In this document: positions 21,282 to 33,700 of the stretch, piece after piece
How positions within the stretch are numbered: the first letter of the stretch is position 1
Layout of the letters: each line of letters starts with the position of its first letter
Origin: Henricia sp. BOLD:AAB3569
Lineage: Eukaryota; Echinodermata; Asteroidea; Spinulosida; Echinasteridae
Direction: 5' to 3'
NCBI GenBank assembly: GCA_037783545.1
Contig: JBBELK010000386.1
Coordinates: 930,001-994,000 of the forward strand
Length of the DNA stretch: 64,000 nt
Notes under the pieces: model-generated
Databases searched by the model: none
What the model was told of the DNA's origin: nothing
Seen by the model: the letters and a program-made list of their open reading frames with translations, nothing else
Made by a program: the position numbers and the translations under genes

Positions 21282-21407
21282 TTAGAACAGAAAGGAATTA
21301 CTGGCAAGAATCGTTTGTTAGATGCATGAGATGTACACATTTTAAGCTACATGCTCAATTAACTGCTTTCTCCTACGTCCGCATTTGCTGTCAAGAGATT
21401 TGGCGTT

Positions 21408-21725
21408 CTACTCTTGCGGCACTTGTTTCGGTCTGAAAACAATGCTTGCCTGGCTGACAAAATGTCCGTTTAATTCTTGGTCTTCGGTGTTTGCCGACGG
21501 TTGACCAAGTTCTGACGCTGGTACCTCTTCGGCTTTTTCCAAATGTTCGCTTTCCTCCAGAACGCGTTCTGTTTTTGGGTCTAAACCCTGGTGTAGTTCG
21601 GGGCCTTGGCTAGCTTCAGTGGACGTCTCTGGCCCCCGGTCGGCAGCTGTTTCTTGTGGGTCCGTATCCCTCGTGTCTGGGCTTTCTGACGTTTCACTTG
21701 GAGGACTCAGTCTCGGTTTTGATTC
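21408..21725 (-). CDS. Gene B exon 16 (last coding exon)
   Basis: 318 nt including the TAG stop; 105 residues, acidic and proline-rich (PRLSPPSETSESPDTRD), ending VFRPKQVPQE. No recognised domain. Reading frame and canonical acceptor (CACCTAG) support it. Confidence 0.78.
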   Translation of the reverse strand, partial: ESKPRLSPPSETSESPDTRDTDPQETAADRGPETSTEASQGPELHQGLDPKTERVLEESEHLEKAEEVPASELGQPSANTEDQELNGHFVSQASIVFRPKQVPQE

Positions 21726-24700
21726 CTAGGTGCGAAACATTGAGAGGTGGACAATTTAAAATTTGGAAACTAAATGGAACTTGGAAATGTTTGTTTACTG
21801 TCAGAAGTAAGCAAGGCATAATAACATCATGCCCTTCAAACAAGAAACTCTTGTTATACTCTGACCAAAATGATTGAAGAGACAGAGATCTAACATTTTC
21901 TCGGTCAGTAATGTGAATGACCAACTCAGTGGCAGGACTAACTGCACCAGCCTCTGTAGGAACCTCTGAGGCATGGGTGCGCCACTCTGCCTGAAGTGCT
22001 AGTACGCTTTTGAGACACGCGAATGCATGTCTCAAAAGCGTGGCAATTCAGGCAGACTGGAGAATACCGAAAACCCAAAAATTAGTTTCCTGGCAATCTT
22101 AAATACAGGATTCTCGCAGAAACAGTAAAAAGCCACATTTCATTACTATGAAAATAAAAATGTTTAGGCAGGTCCTCTTTGACCTGGAGGAAATCACTGA
22201 AGCAGAACAGTCTTGAAAGCGATTACAAAGCATCTCAGTGCCTTGTTCAACCTTTTCAATAAACATCTGTCCTGATCAGGAATATTTAATTTAAACAAAA
22301 TTGCATTTCTTTTTAGAAGCAAAGAGCACAGTGTATATCATCAGCAGTTGAAATAGGAACATGAAGAAATGCTCACTTTTTAAATAAAACATTTAAAGTG
22401 TCAATCTTACCAATTTCGCTTCTACTTCTAGCCCAAGTTCAGATATCGCCTTTTCAACTTTGTTTGCAATTCGCCGGAAGAATCCCGTTTGCTTCTCAGG
22501 TGGTGCTGGCTCTTGTTCCTGTTCCTGACGTTTTTCCTGTTCTCGATCTTTTTCTTGTTCAGCTTCCGTTTCTGCATCCAGTCCTTCCTCATTTTGTGAA
22601 TCTTCCTCCGTTGCGTGTACATCAGAAACTCCTTCAATTTCTTGGTTCTTGTTAATTTCTTTATCATCCATGGTTTCTGCTGCTGGATAAGTTTCAATTT
22701 CTTCATCTTGCGTAAAAGACAATTCTTGTTGTTGCTGGACGTTCGGCTCTTGCTGTACTTCTGACACTTGCGATGGTTCTGGATGCTTTTCCGGGCTCAG
22801 GTCTGATAAAATCTCGGGCTCAATGGCCTCTGACTGCGCAGCTTCATTCTGGGTCTCTTTTGGCGATTCCCTTCTGGGACTTGTGGTTGTTTTAAATCCC
22901 TAAAACAAAATTCAAAGGAAACAAAAACAAACAACTGAGAGTTAGCTAAACTTAAAAGTACTTGGTTTATTTGTTTCAGTGACGTGACATTCTACTTATA
23001 AGATTTCGAGAAAAAACGTACATTAAGTAATGCTGAGATAGTACATGTACCGAATACAGAGAAGTCATACTGCTTGAAATTGTCTTTTTTGACGATGGTT
23101 ATCAACTCTTTAAACTTGGAAAAATTAAACAGCGACTCAAAGGGGAGACGTCGGAAGCGCTGTACCGTTGGGCTATTTCTCTGTCAGGCCATTGGTTTAC
23201 ATTGGGCCAGAAGTAGGATGATTGATAGCTTCTATATGCAGGGTACAAAAATGAATGGGGCTTGGCTAGAAGCCCAGATTTCCAAGGGTCAGCCTGACTG
23301 GTGAGTGAACAAAACATAAGTATTTTTAGAGAATAACAAAAAACACCTCTGTTTATGTCTTTGGGGAATGGGTTCCGGAAATATTTCAACACCGGGGTAA
23401 CTTGGTCATACACATTTAAATTTGTTTGCTAATTAGGAACAAATTTGGAAATGTATTTTTGTCATATTTTGGATAAAGTTGGGGTGTAAAGGTTGTCCAA
23501 TTCTTACCGGTTTTGCCTCTTGTCCATAATCTGAGACCTTCTTTTCCACTATATTTGCAATTGTCTGAAAGAACCCATGGCCAGCCTGTTCTTCTGTTGG
23601 CTTCGGAATAAGTAACTGCAGCCTCTGGATTTCCGCGTGGAGCTCCCCCACAATTTGCGTCAGCTCCGACTTGTCCGTTTGCAGTCCCCTGGCTAAGTTT
23701 GTCAGCCCTTCTTTGTCCGTTTCGAGCCGGTCGATGGTTTCGTCCAGCTCCGCTTCGTGCCGATCTCGCTCGGCAATCTCCGTGGCGTGTTTCTCCAGTA
23801 GTCGTTCAATATCGGCGCGTAGTGATGATATGATGTTCTTGAGCTCGACGATTTCGGCGTCCAATCGGGCAATTTCGGCTTCGCTTTCCTCTTTCAAGTG
23901 GATGGACTCTTCATGGAGGTTGTTTATTGTTACTCCCAGGTGTCCAGTTTCTCCGATCACCTCCGCGTTGCGAGTATTCAACGGGTCGAGCTCCTCTACT
24001 TTTACGCGTACATCTCCTGTTTTCTCGTTCGAGACAACAATTTTCTTTTGCAAGTTTTCGAGCCGGCTTTGCATGAAAAATCTGCAAAAGAATTTGCGAA
24101 AAATGTTTTCACTATGTGAACTAAGTTGGTTGAAAAGGCTGATTTTGGTCGCGTCGGTTTAAGTCAGTTCATTACTTTTTTTTCGGATGGGATCCGGTTG
24201 TGTCGGGTTTTTTCGGAAATAATTGTGTTAGAAAATTAATTTTGTATGATATGTGATTATTTTTAGGGATAATATTCCAGAGACCGCCGGAGTGAATTAA
24301 TTTGTTAACAAATGTGGACAAGTGTCTGTGGGTTAGGGAAATCTGGATGCGGTGAAAAGCAACTTGGCTCCACTGCGATTCGAACCATGGACCTTTTGCT
24401 TAACGTGCAGACGCCCTACCAATTGTATGAGCCACCAAGCCAATTGGTGGTCTCGAAACAAGGTAGTGCAGTTGCTCCTCACTGATTGGGATTGGCTAAT
24501 CCCAAATAAATCTGTTTAACAAATTGTTTAATTATTTCGTTTTGTCTGGGATAAAAGGTTTCTAATACGTCTATTAAAACAAAAACATGTAACGTAGAAT
24601 TAGCAAAAGTTACCTGTACGATGCAAAGTCGTTTCTCAGCAATTGTACGTCACGTGGTCGGATTTCTTCGGCGTTCAAAGTTGCGGTAGACAGGTTGGAC

Positions 24701-27700
24701 TGGATATACCGGCTACGGGCGAGTTTCAGAACACGCTGCAAGAATGACACCAAAAATACCTCAAATATCGAAAAACAACAAATAATGTATAAATTTGTGG
24801 GTTTGAGTGAATTTTTAAAAACACTTTTTGAAAATATATGATAATATATTTACCATGTAATCAGCAAATTCTTTCTTCGAGTGTATATTTTTCTGGAAAC
24901 AAAACAGATAGTTGGGAGAATAGACCATTTACGTGATAGAATTGCATAAATCCTAGAGTCACTCCTTCGCGCTATATTGGGCCAGCGTACGAGTGAGTCA
25001 AGCCCCATGCTATACCTGGCAAATCGTGCACGCTGGTGCATGGTAACCGTGCGCGTACCTGGAATACCTCGCACATTACTCTATGTATTTTTAAGATGGA
25101 CCATGCTGATTGAACATGTTGATCGGCAACTTGTCTTCAAACCAGTTACATAACCCCAAATCGTTTCTCCACTTTCTTGAATGCATCATTGCAGTTTGGA
25201 AACGTTCCAGCTTTCAAAGTTGACATCGATTTCAAGTCAAAAAACACGTTCTATTTCATTATTTTGACAAAAAGTCCAGCTTAAAAATGCATAGAGTTAT
25301 GTGCGAGGTATTCCAGGTACCGCACGGACTGGTTGCTATGTACCAGCTTGCACCACCTGGAAACGGCCCGATTTGCCAGATAGTCTGGTGCTTGACTCAC
25401 TCGTACGCGAGCGCCATAGTGCGAAGGCGGGACTCTAGAATTTATGTTTTTACGATTCATTCAACACAAAAACCACGCATGGAATTCTGAAGTATTGCTG
25501 CATCTAAATGTGGCTGAAACTTATACAAGGCAGTTTATCAACATTATTCTTTAGTAGTGAAGCTGTTTCTGTTTTTCAAAGGTTTTTCCAAACATGTAAT
25601 CTATCTTTAATAGATCAACTAATTTGTATTTTCATGATGAGCCAATCACCAGCCGGAAACTCACCTGATTTATGACAGCATGGCGTTTACATCTGTCCGA
25701 GCATCTTCCGAAGAAGTACCCGCACATCGCCCGCATCGTCTGAAAGGAGGGGATCAAGTTGAGGGGAGGCGGGAGGGTCTGTACGGGGTGGAGGTAGTTG
25801 GCCCAAAGTAGGGCGCGGTGAAACTTCCATTCTGTGTCCGCGTGTTCCTAAATATTCCAGAAATTTAAATTATTTTTTTAAAGTGCCAAAAATGCAAATT
25901 TAAAGTTGTCAGTTTCCCTTATAATAACTCTTTCAAAAAGGAACCCAGTTATGTTACAATAACAATTTAAATGTATTAACAGAAGCGTGACTTGATCACA
26001 TTTTCGGGAACATTTTTTGACCACCCTATTTTTCCGACGGGTGTTGAGATTTTGATACCATATAATGTGTCATATTTTTCTCATTTACCATTCTAGAATT
26101 TCGCGCTCTCAATCCGTATATTTCCAAGGATATCGTCAAAAACCACCAATGTTTTGTAAACTAATTTAAGCAGTGCGGCGATTATATACAGCGACCTTTT
26201 TGCTTCCACATCCAAATTGAGGATTGCAAATGTCTCGTTTTCTTCCCATGGATAGTATTTTGGGTAAGTATTTTATATCACTAAAAAACGAAATAAATTT
26301 TTTGGGGGAAAAATCTGGTCACGCCCCTTTAAGACTAATGTTTACTCACCTCGGTTAAGTTGTACGTGTTGGACAACATACCGATGAGGGCGTTCAGCAA
26401 AACCAGAACGGCAACGACGTGATACGCAATGAACAGAAACAAGCCTATGTTTTCGGCAACACTGAACTTGGGTGGCAAGACTAGCTCGTCAGTTTCGACC
26501 ATGCCAAACAGGGACCAGTACAAATTCATCATGCTTACGACAAATCTGTGTGGGAGAAAGTGAAACGTGTTCGGGAAATGTGAAACGTGTTCGGGAAAAA
26601 GTGAAATGTGTTCGGGAAAAAGTGAAATGTGTTCGGGAAATAGTGAAATGTGTTCGGGAAATAGTGAAATGTGTTCGAAAAATAGTGAAATGTGTTCGAA
26701 AAATAGTGAAATGTGTTCGGTAAATAGTGAAATGTGTTCGGTAAATAGTGAAACGTGTTCGGGAAATGTGAAAATTACAAAATTTACATCAAGTTCAAAA
26801 AGAGTTACTCTTTCCAAAATTGACCGCCCCTTCAATTTTTGCTCATTTCGTCGCGACAGGTCACATTTGAGATTACTTACGTAGAAAAGCCGGTCATCGA
26901 ACAGTCATCATTCCCTTCAACAATGCATTGTCGTTGTACCGCTTGGCCGGCCGAATAATAATTCTGGAACATTCCGATAGCAAATGCCAGCCAGATGACC
27001 AAAAAGATGCCGCAAAACTTCAAGATGTCCCCGGTCATTGTGCCCAGAGAAATCTTCAACGGACCCACGGATTCGCTAACTAGTAGGATATTCATAAGCC
27101 GCAGAAAAGCAACAATGACTGTTATAGCAAATAAGGATCGAGACACGATCGCCGGGTCAAACTGGTCCATTTGTATGGTTTGTTGCAAGATGGCGGGCAG
27201 TTGTGGTCCTGGAAATGGCGTCGAGTCTCTGTGCATCTGTCCGGTACCACTGCAATTAGTCAGAGCCCCTGTGATGACCTCGACCACCGTGCTAGACAGT
27301 TTCGTACGGAGACCATCTAGCGCTAACGTCAGGGTACTTTTCACATCGTCGAACGATGTGTCGTTGCTGGGGAAGGCGGTTGTATCGGCTGATCGTACGC
27401 TGCGCTGGATAGTGGCAGTCGAAGAAAGCTAGGCGTGACAAAATAAATAAATAAAATAAGCAAATAAATTTAAAACAAATAAACAAACAAAAACAGAAGT
27501 CGTGCCATATGCCTTTTTTTGAAGTGGAAAAACAAAATAAAGGCATGACTTTTTGTAAAAAGTGTTTCTTTCCAAAATGTTATTTACCTAGTTTAATTAT
27601 AATACAAAAATAGAATTAGGAATAAAACAAATAAGTGCAAAGTAAAAAATGCAGAATTTTGTCATTTGCTTCGAAATCAACACACTTTATTATTAGTAGT

Positions 27701-30700
27701 ATTTGAGCCAGCTGGAGAGGAGAACCTCTGGACTACGATTTGGTACGATTGTGTGTATATAGAGTATAGACAGTCTCTGGTAATCTCACCAAATCGTACG
27801 TAATCGCTAGAAATTTGTGGCAGAAATCGCACAGTGGGAGGCCCGCTTTAATCACGACCATGGCTGTCCATCGCACAGGATGGCCGAGACAAATTTCGAG
27901 AATTTAAGCTATTGGCCATTGGTCACAAGGTCTTCTGTCAAAATGGGCTGGAGTAGCGTAAACTAGGCCTATAGGCCTATATGCGTTTTTTGTCATCAGC
28001 AAATCTGACATACTTACATCGGCACTTCCTTTCCAATACAGGAAAAAGATCGCCAAATACAATCCTATGAGAACAGAGTCGTAGATGTTAGCACCGTCGC
28101 CCAGATATTCACGCGGTCCAAACTTCATGAGTCTCCTTATTTGCAGCCATGCTATACCTAAGAAATAAGTAGAAAATTATAGCTAGAAATTATAGCTAGA
28201 AATTATAGCTAGAAATTATAGCTAGAAATTATAGCTAGAAATTATAGCTAGAAATTATAGCTAGAAATTATAGCTAGAAATTAAAGCCCAATACATCATT
28301 GGCAGTTGCCCAACATTTTACCTGATGCGTTATCAAGAAAAACCTGACTGAAAGTGTTGATATCGATGGTAACAAACACCACATGAATTTTTTCCCGCGT
28401 AAAATGGTACCTTTGTGGGAGAAATTGCCAACTGAAGGTGCTTTTTTAAACACAAAATAATGCATGGACTTTTCAAATTCTTTTAAGTTTTACGGCATCT
28501 ATATGGCTGAAATTTCTACAAGGCAGTTAATATTAGTTATGTAATGCTGTTGTTCTTGCTTTCTGATCATGTGATCTGCCTTTAAAGATAAAAAACCAAC
28601 TCGTACCCATAAGCCAGATGAAGACAATTACAGTCAAAGCGTGTGCTGTACGTGAATAGTTCCAGCTGTCGATCACAGACCTCAAAATAACAAAAGCCAG
28701 GAATGTGAAGCCTGAGCCGGTGCTCATCAAAAACTGGACGTACCTGGCATAAAGGAAAATAAATAAATAAATAATAAAAATATAAAATAATCGAATGCGG
28801 CCCGCTTTGTTAATGGGTCAGAAAGCTCATAACTTTGTTTTTGACCTATGGGCAATTTTAAGTATAAAACTGTACCTAACGTTTACAATTTTAGTTGATA
28901 GGGAGTTTTCTTATATCTGAATTTATCGTGAAGAAATTACTGAATATTTTCAAAGTATCTTCTAAAGTACAACAGGATAAGCCAGTATGAAAACAGTCTC
29001 TGTGTCAGAACATTCTATCTATATGCACGCCCAGGAATCGAACCAGCGACACCAGAGGTGAAAGGCAGGGAAAGTACCACCACACCACCAGACCGCCCTC
29101 AACCTGGAATAGTTGCCTCCGCATGCACGTCCGTACAAGTATCACATTCAATGTTATAGTATATACTCACGGTTGTTGTACGAAAGAGACCACTCTTTTT
29201 ACAGGCACAAAAATATACAGAAGGCCGATGATTGGGTAGCCTAGGACAACCAAAAACATCAGAAGTATTTGATGGACGAAGCCGCGCTCGTTCCAGTCCA
29301 AAAGGTCTCGGTAGAACTGTAAGATGATCGCTTTTTGGCAGTGAGGGTGTGCTATGAACTGCAACGAAACATGAATACATGTAGGCCTATACCAATCTAA
29401 ATATTTGTTGATATGCTGTAATTTGAACGGTTTGAAACGGTTTGAAACTCATGCAGAACGGTTAACCCTTCAAAAAATATACAATTATGAAATTCTAGAC
29501 TGTTTTAAATGGTAGACTATAACATTTCTGGATTTGTGGGGCGGTTGAGGGAAAAAACAAAACTGTTTATACCTCATTAATTTGATATGCGAGAATTTAA
29601 CGGTCCCAAATGATTGAGCGGTCATGATAAGTCTTGCGGGACGGTTGACCATTTTAACAAAACATTTGACAATTTGAAACGCTTGATCATTTTGTTAAAA
29701 TGTAACACCAAAGGTGTTAGTTTTAATTCCACACACCCTAAGTGTTAAAACTAATACTTGTGGTGTTAAAACTCAACACCAGACTTGGTATCTATATAAG
29801 ACAACACCACTGGTGTTAATTTTAATTTAAAACCACAGTTTTTGTAGTGTAGTGTTAAAATACATCATAGGCATATACTAAAACAAAAAATAAAAAATCA
29901 AATCAAATCAAATCATTTTTAAAACATTTCTCACCTCTTTCTGTTCGTACTTGAGTGCTTCAAACACTTTAGATAGCGGGTGTTGTTTCCCCTCTGGATC
30001 TCGATATTCGTCAGTAGTGTGATAACGGAACAATGACAAGATCTAATATATGAGTACGAAAACAAAGAGAGAAATAAAACAAACCGTGACGGCGTGCATG
30101 CCCGAAGGTTTAAAGCCCTAGTATATCATTTGCAGTGACCAAAATGTTTACTTTGAGTTGACAAGAACACTTAAAGTGTTGGTAGCAATGGTATATGAAA
30201 CAAACACCAAATTATTTTTTTTGTCGGCGCGGCGCCCGTAGGTCGGCGCCCGTAGGTCGGCGCCCGTAGCATACGACATAGCATAGGCAGCGGATTCTGT
30301 GCCTTCTGAATGGTGCATTGTAAATGACTATTCATACTCTCTTCATAGCGCCCTCAATGAGTTGTTTAAATTAGGGAATAAAGGAACGAAAATGAGAGGC
30401 TTTGGCGAGTTGCTTGGTGGTCTAGTGGTAAAGCACAGGACTATCAATTAGAAGGACCCGAGTTCAGTTCTCGTTGTGGTTATACCATTATATTTTTCAG
30501 TAACTGAGAAAATACTTTTAAACAGTTCTGAACTGCAGTTGGGTTTAAAGAACGTGCATTAGTATGCACATGTGGTCCACCAATCAGAAAACAAGCGGCG
30601 CTATATGTCGTTTGGAAATAAAACAATTTGCAGGCCGGCGCACAACCAACACGTACTATACTACTGTACCTCTTCTGTAGAGTTCGATTGGCCAAGCATC

Positions 30701-33700
30701 TCCCCAACAAAGACTTCCACCCTGCGCGCTATTTCTTCAAGCTCAGCCCCAAAATCCGTCCAAGCTCGACTCAGCTTCTTCAGCTTATCCGTCATGGAGA
30801 AACCATAGCTGAAAATATCGGTCTGGGTGGCTAGTATGTAGGCTGGCTGCGAGAGAGCCCGGTAGATGTGAATAGTAGAGACCGCTTGCGTCAGAGTCAC
30901 GTCACCACCCAGTGAAATTGAGGGTTCCTCAATCGTGGCTCCGAGTTCGGCCAATATCTGTTGGTTTTAAAGATAATATATGGAGTATGAACAAGGTACA
31001 TAGGAAAATCATACATACAGGAGCGTGCCAAGATCACTCGAACCCCTATTTTTTCCATGGGTGTTGAGATTTTGACGCCATATCATCTATCATATTTTTC
31101 TCATTACCATTCTGAAATTTCGCGCTCTCAATTTAAACACCAATGTTTAGTAAACTAATTTATCTGGTTCCATAAAGCAGTGCAGTAATTACACAAACCT
31201 TTTTGCTTCCACATCCAAATTGGAGATTGCAAACTTCCAGTTTTCTCCCCATGGATAGTATTTTGGGGAGGTAATAGGGATTTTAGAGCTTAGAACGAAA
31301 TCCATTTTTCAGGACAAATCTGATCAAGCTCCTTTGAAATTCATCAAAATTGCGTTCATATTATTGAATTGTTTTTAAATATTAAATAGTTTTTTTTATT
31401 GTTCAGCTTACCTGTACTGCTTCAAAATTGTTCCGCTGAGCGGCAAGAATCATCGGCGTTAACGCGGGATGCAAATCGTCATTGTCACAATGGGATTCGA
31501 GAACCGATTTCTTCAAATCCTGTCGAAACAACAAAAAAATACAAATAAATAAATAACAAATAATGACAAATAAGTCTATACGATTTTAAAGGCCCAATCA
31601 TTTGCAAGATAAACTTTACATATGGATTCCTGGATGGAATAAGGGCATGGCATTTGGTTAAGCTAGCCCGCATTTCAGCTACACTGAAGCATTAATACTT
31701 CAGAAAACCTTCAAAATCCATGCATGGTTTTTGTGTTAAAATAAAAGCCCCAATAATTCATTTGTAGTTACCCAAAATTTTACTTCACGAGTTTTAATTG
31801 ACAAGAAAAATGTGACTAAAAGTGTTGACAGCATGCAATAGTAACAAACACCACATGATTTTTTTTCTGTGTAAAATGGTACCTTTCTAGGAGAAATTGC
31901 CAAGGTGTTTTTTAAATAAGTTGTCTGCAGACAACTTTTTTACCATTCATTCATACTCAAAAACCATGCATGGATTTTTCAGGTCTTCTGAAGTAATACT
32001 GCATCTAATTTATGTTTGCTGAAATTTCTACAAGCAGATCAACATTATACTTATTCTAAATGTAATGCACTTGTCCCCGTTTTTAAAAGTTTTCCAATCA
32101 TGTAATCAGTCTTTTAAGGCCTAATAATTATTAGGGATTCTTGAAATAAGGACATAACATATCTAAAGAAGAATGTTGATAAACTAGCCTGCAGAAATTT
32201 CAGCTACAGAAAACCTTTTAGCTTTCACACTTAACACGGACTCAATCCGTCGGCAAGTACGTTATCTTCGCCAGGTATATGTTCATATCGGAAGTTATAC
32301 CTTTGAACATTTGTGCGCGCCAATGGCAAGTACAATGCCAGTAATTGGATCTTTCTTAAAGATAGTATACATGATTGGTAAACTGTTACAAATAGTTTTA
32401 TCCTCCTGTGTGATTGAAGATATGCATGATTGAAACCAACCTGAGCAAAAACCAGCTCCGTACTTCGTCTAACTTTTGAGAAAACAGTCAAAAAAGGGTT
32501 TGCAGTCTGACATTTCGCCCCAAAACCACTTCGCCCTGAACCATTTCGCCCTGAACCACGGCCTGTGCACGAAGTGGTTTTGGGGCGAAGTGGCATTTGG
32601 GCGATGTAGTGTTTGGACGAAGTAATTTGGGGCGAAATGGCACTCGGGCGAAGTGGTTTGGGGCGAAATGGCACTTGGGCGAAATGGTTTTGGGGCGAAT
32701 TGAATGTTAGGCGTAAATCTGAGAACATTTCTGATTTTCGAGATTACCAATGATGTATACTGCCTTTAACGGTTGAACAGTTTCGTTCTGTGCTATTGTG
32801 AGAACTGGCTCACTGGTCTTGACCTTTTTTTAATTGGTCAAAGGCCATCTGGCACTCAAGCGACCATTTTTTCCACACTTTTGGCTAGAAGAGCGGTAAG
32901 TGGGTACGAAACAGTTGCGACATTAAGACAAAATTGTCAAAAGAATCCCACCATACCTAACAATTTCATAAGTTCATAAGTTCGGTTGTTAATTTTTTTA
33001 CAAAAAGTAGGCCTACCATCTTGGACAGGAATAAAATCATGTGGTGTTTGTTACTGTTGACATGAACACTTCAGCCAGTTTTTTTGTCAACTTAACATTT
33101 TCGGTCATTGCAAACTTCCAAATTATCAGGAAATATCTATTTTTGAAATATCGCGTGACACAAAGGTGCAGGTGCATGGTATGCTTTCATTTTCCAGAAT
33201 AAAGGTTTTCTATATCAATGCCAGTTCCCGACTAATTCATTGTCTCCAAATAATGCTTTCAATTTACCAAAGAACATGGTACACACCCGCAATTTTATGG
33301 TCTCCGATGTTTAGTCAATGATCCGGTAACTTTCTGCTTTAGGCACATATTATTCTTGGGAACAATCATCCAATATTTGCGTAATGCGACCTGCCACGGC
33401 ATTGAACCACAAGTGCACCTTTTGAGATAAGAGTGTATACTAAAGAGCTTTCCATTGATATCAAACTGCTGCATGCAGCTAGTTATATTGTCAACTGAGG
33501 TTATTACGGGAGAAAAATGGAATGGCGTTTATTTATGGCCAGCCTGAGGGAGAATTTGCAAGAAATGAACTGGTTTAGAAGTAAAATTTGTGCGCCAGAC
33601 AGAAAAGGCCGTTTACCATTTAATATTCACACTGAAGAGCGGTAACGGAAAGCGGTAACGGAAAGCGGCAACGGAAATAGAAAACCACGTAGTCTATATT

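Larger units (their letters stand above)
16693..21407. other. Spacer between genes A and B
   Basis: 4.7 kb holding the presumed promoter of A and the 3' flank of B. Contents: a long inverted repeat (17065-17650), several palindromic MITE-like elements (18055, 18395, 19622, 20300), MITE-2 copies (17845, 18600) and a SINE-3-like tail (21030). No gene-like exon. I see no clear TATA box near 16692. Confidence 0.6.

Noticed and set aside
22428..22706. Minus-strand 92-residue Lys-rich frame
   Set aside because: Alternative frame of gene B exon 15, a low-complexity region; the other frame joins in phase with exons 14 and 16.
23671..24162. Plus-strand 163-residue serine-rich frame
   Set aside because: Antisense shadow of the gene B coiled-coil exon; no splice sites or homology.
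26567..26884. Plus-strand 105-residue cysteine-rich repeat reading frame
   Set aside because: It is the minisatellite read on the opposite strand of gene B; openness follows from a 21-bp unit.
30418..30485. Functional tRNA gene
   Set aside because: B box is diverged (GAGTTCAGTTCTCG) and the cloverleaf is poor.
32231..32728. Minus-strand 165-residue frame as one gene
   Set aside because: Only the last 28 residues look like RNase H; the rest is the TTTGGGGCGAA minisatellite and MITE sequence.
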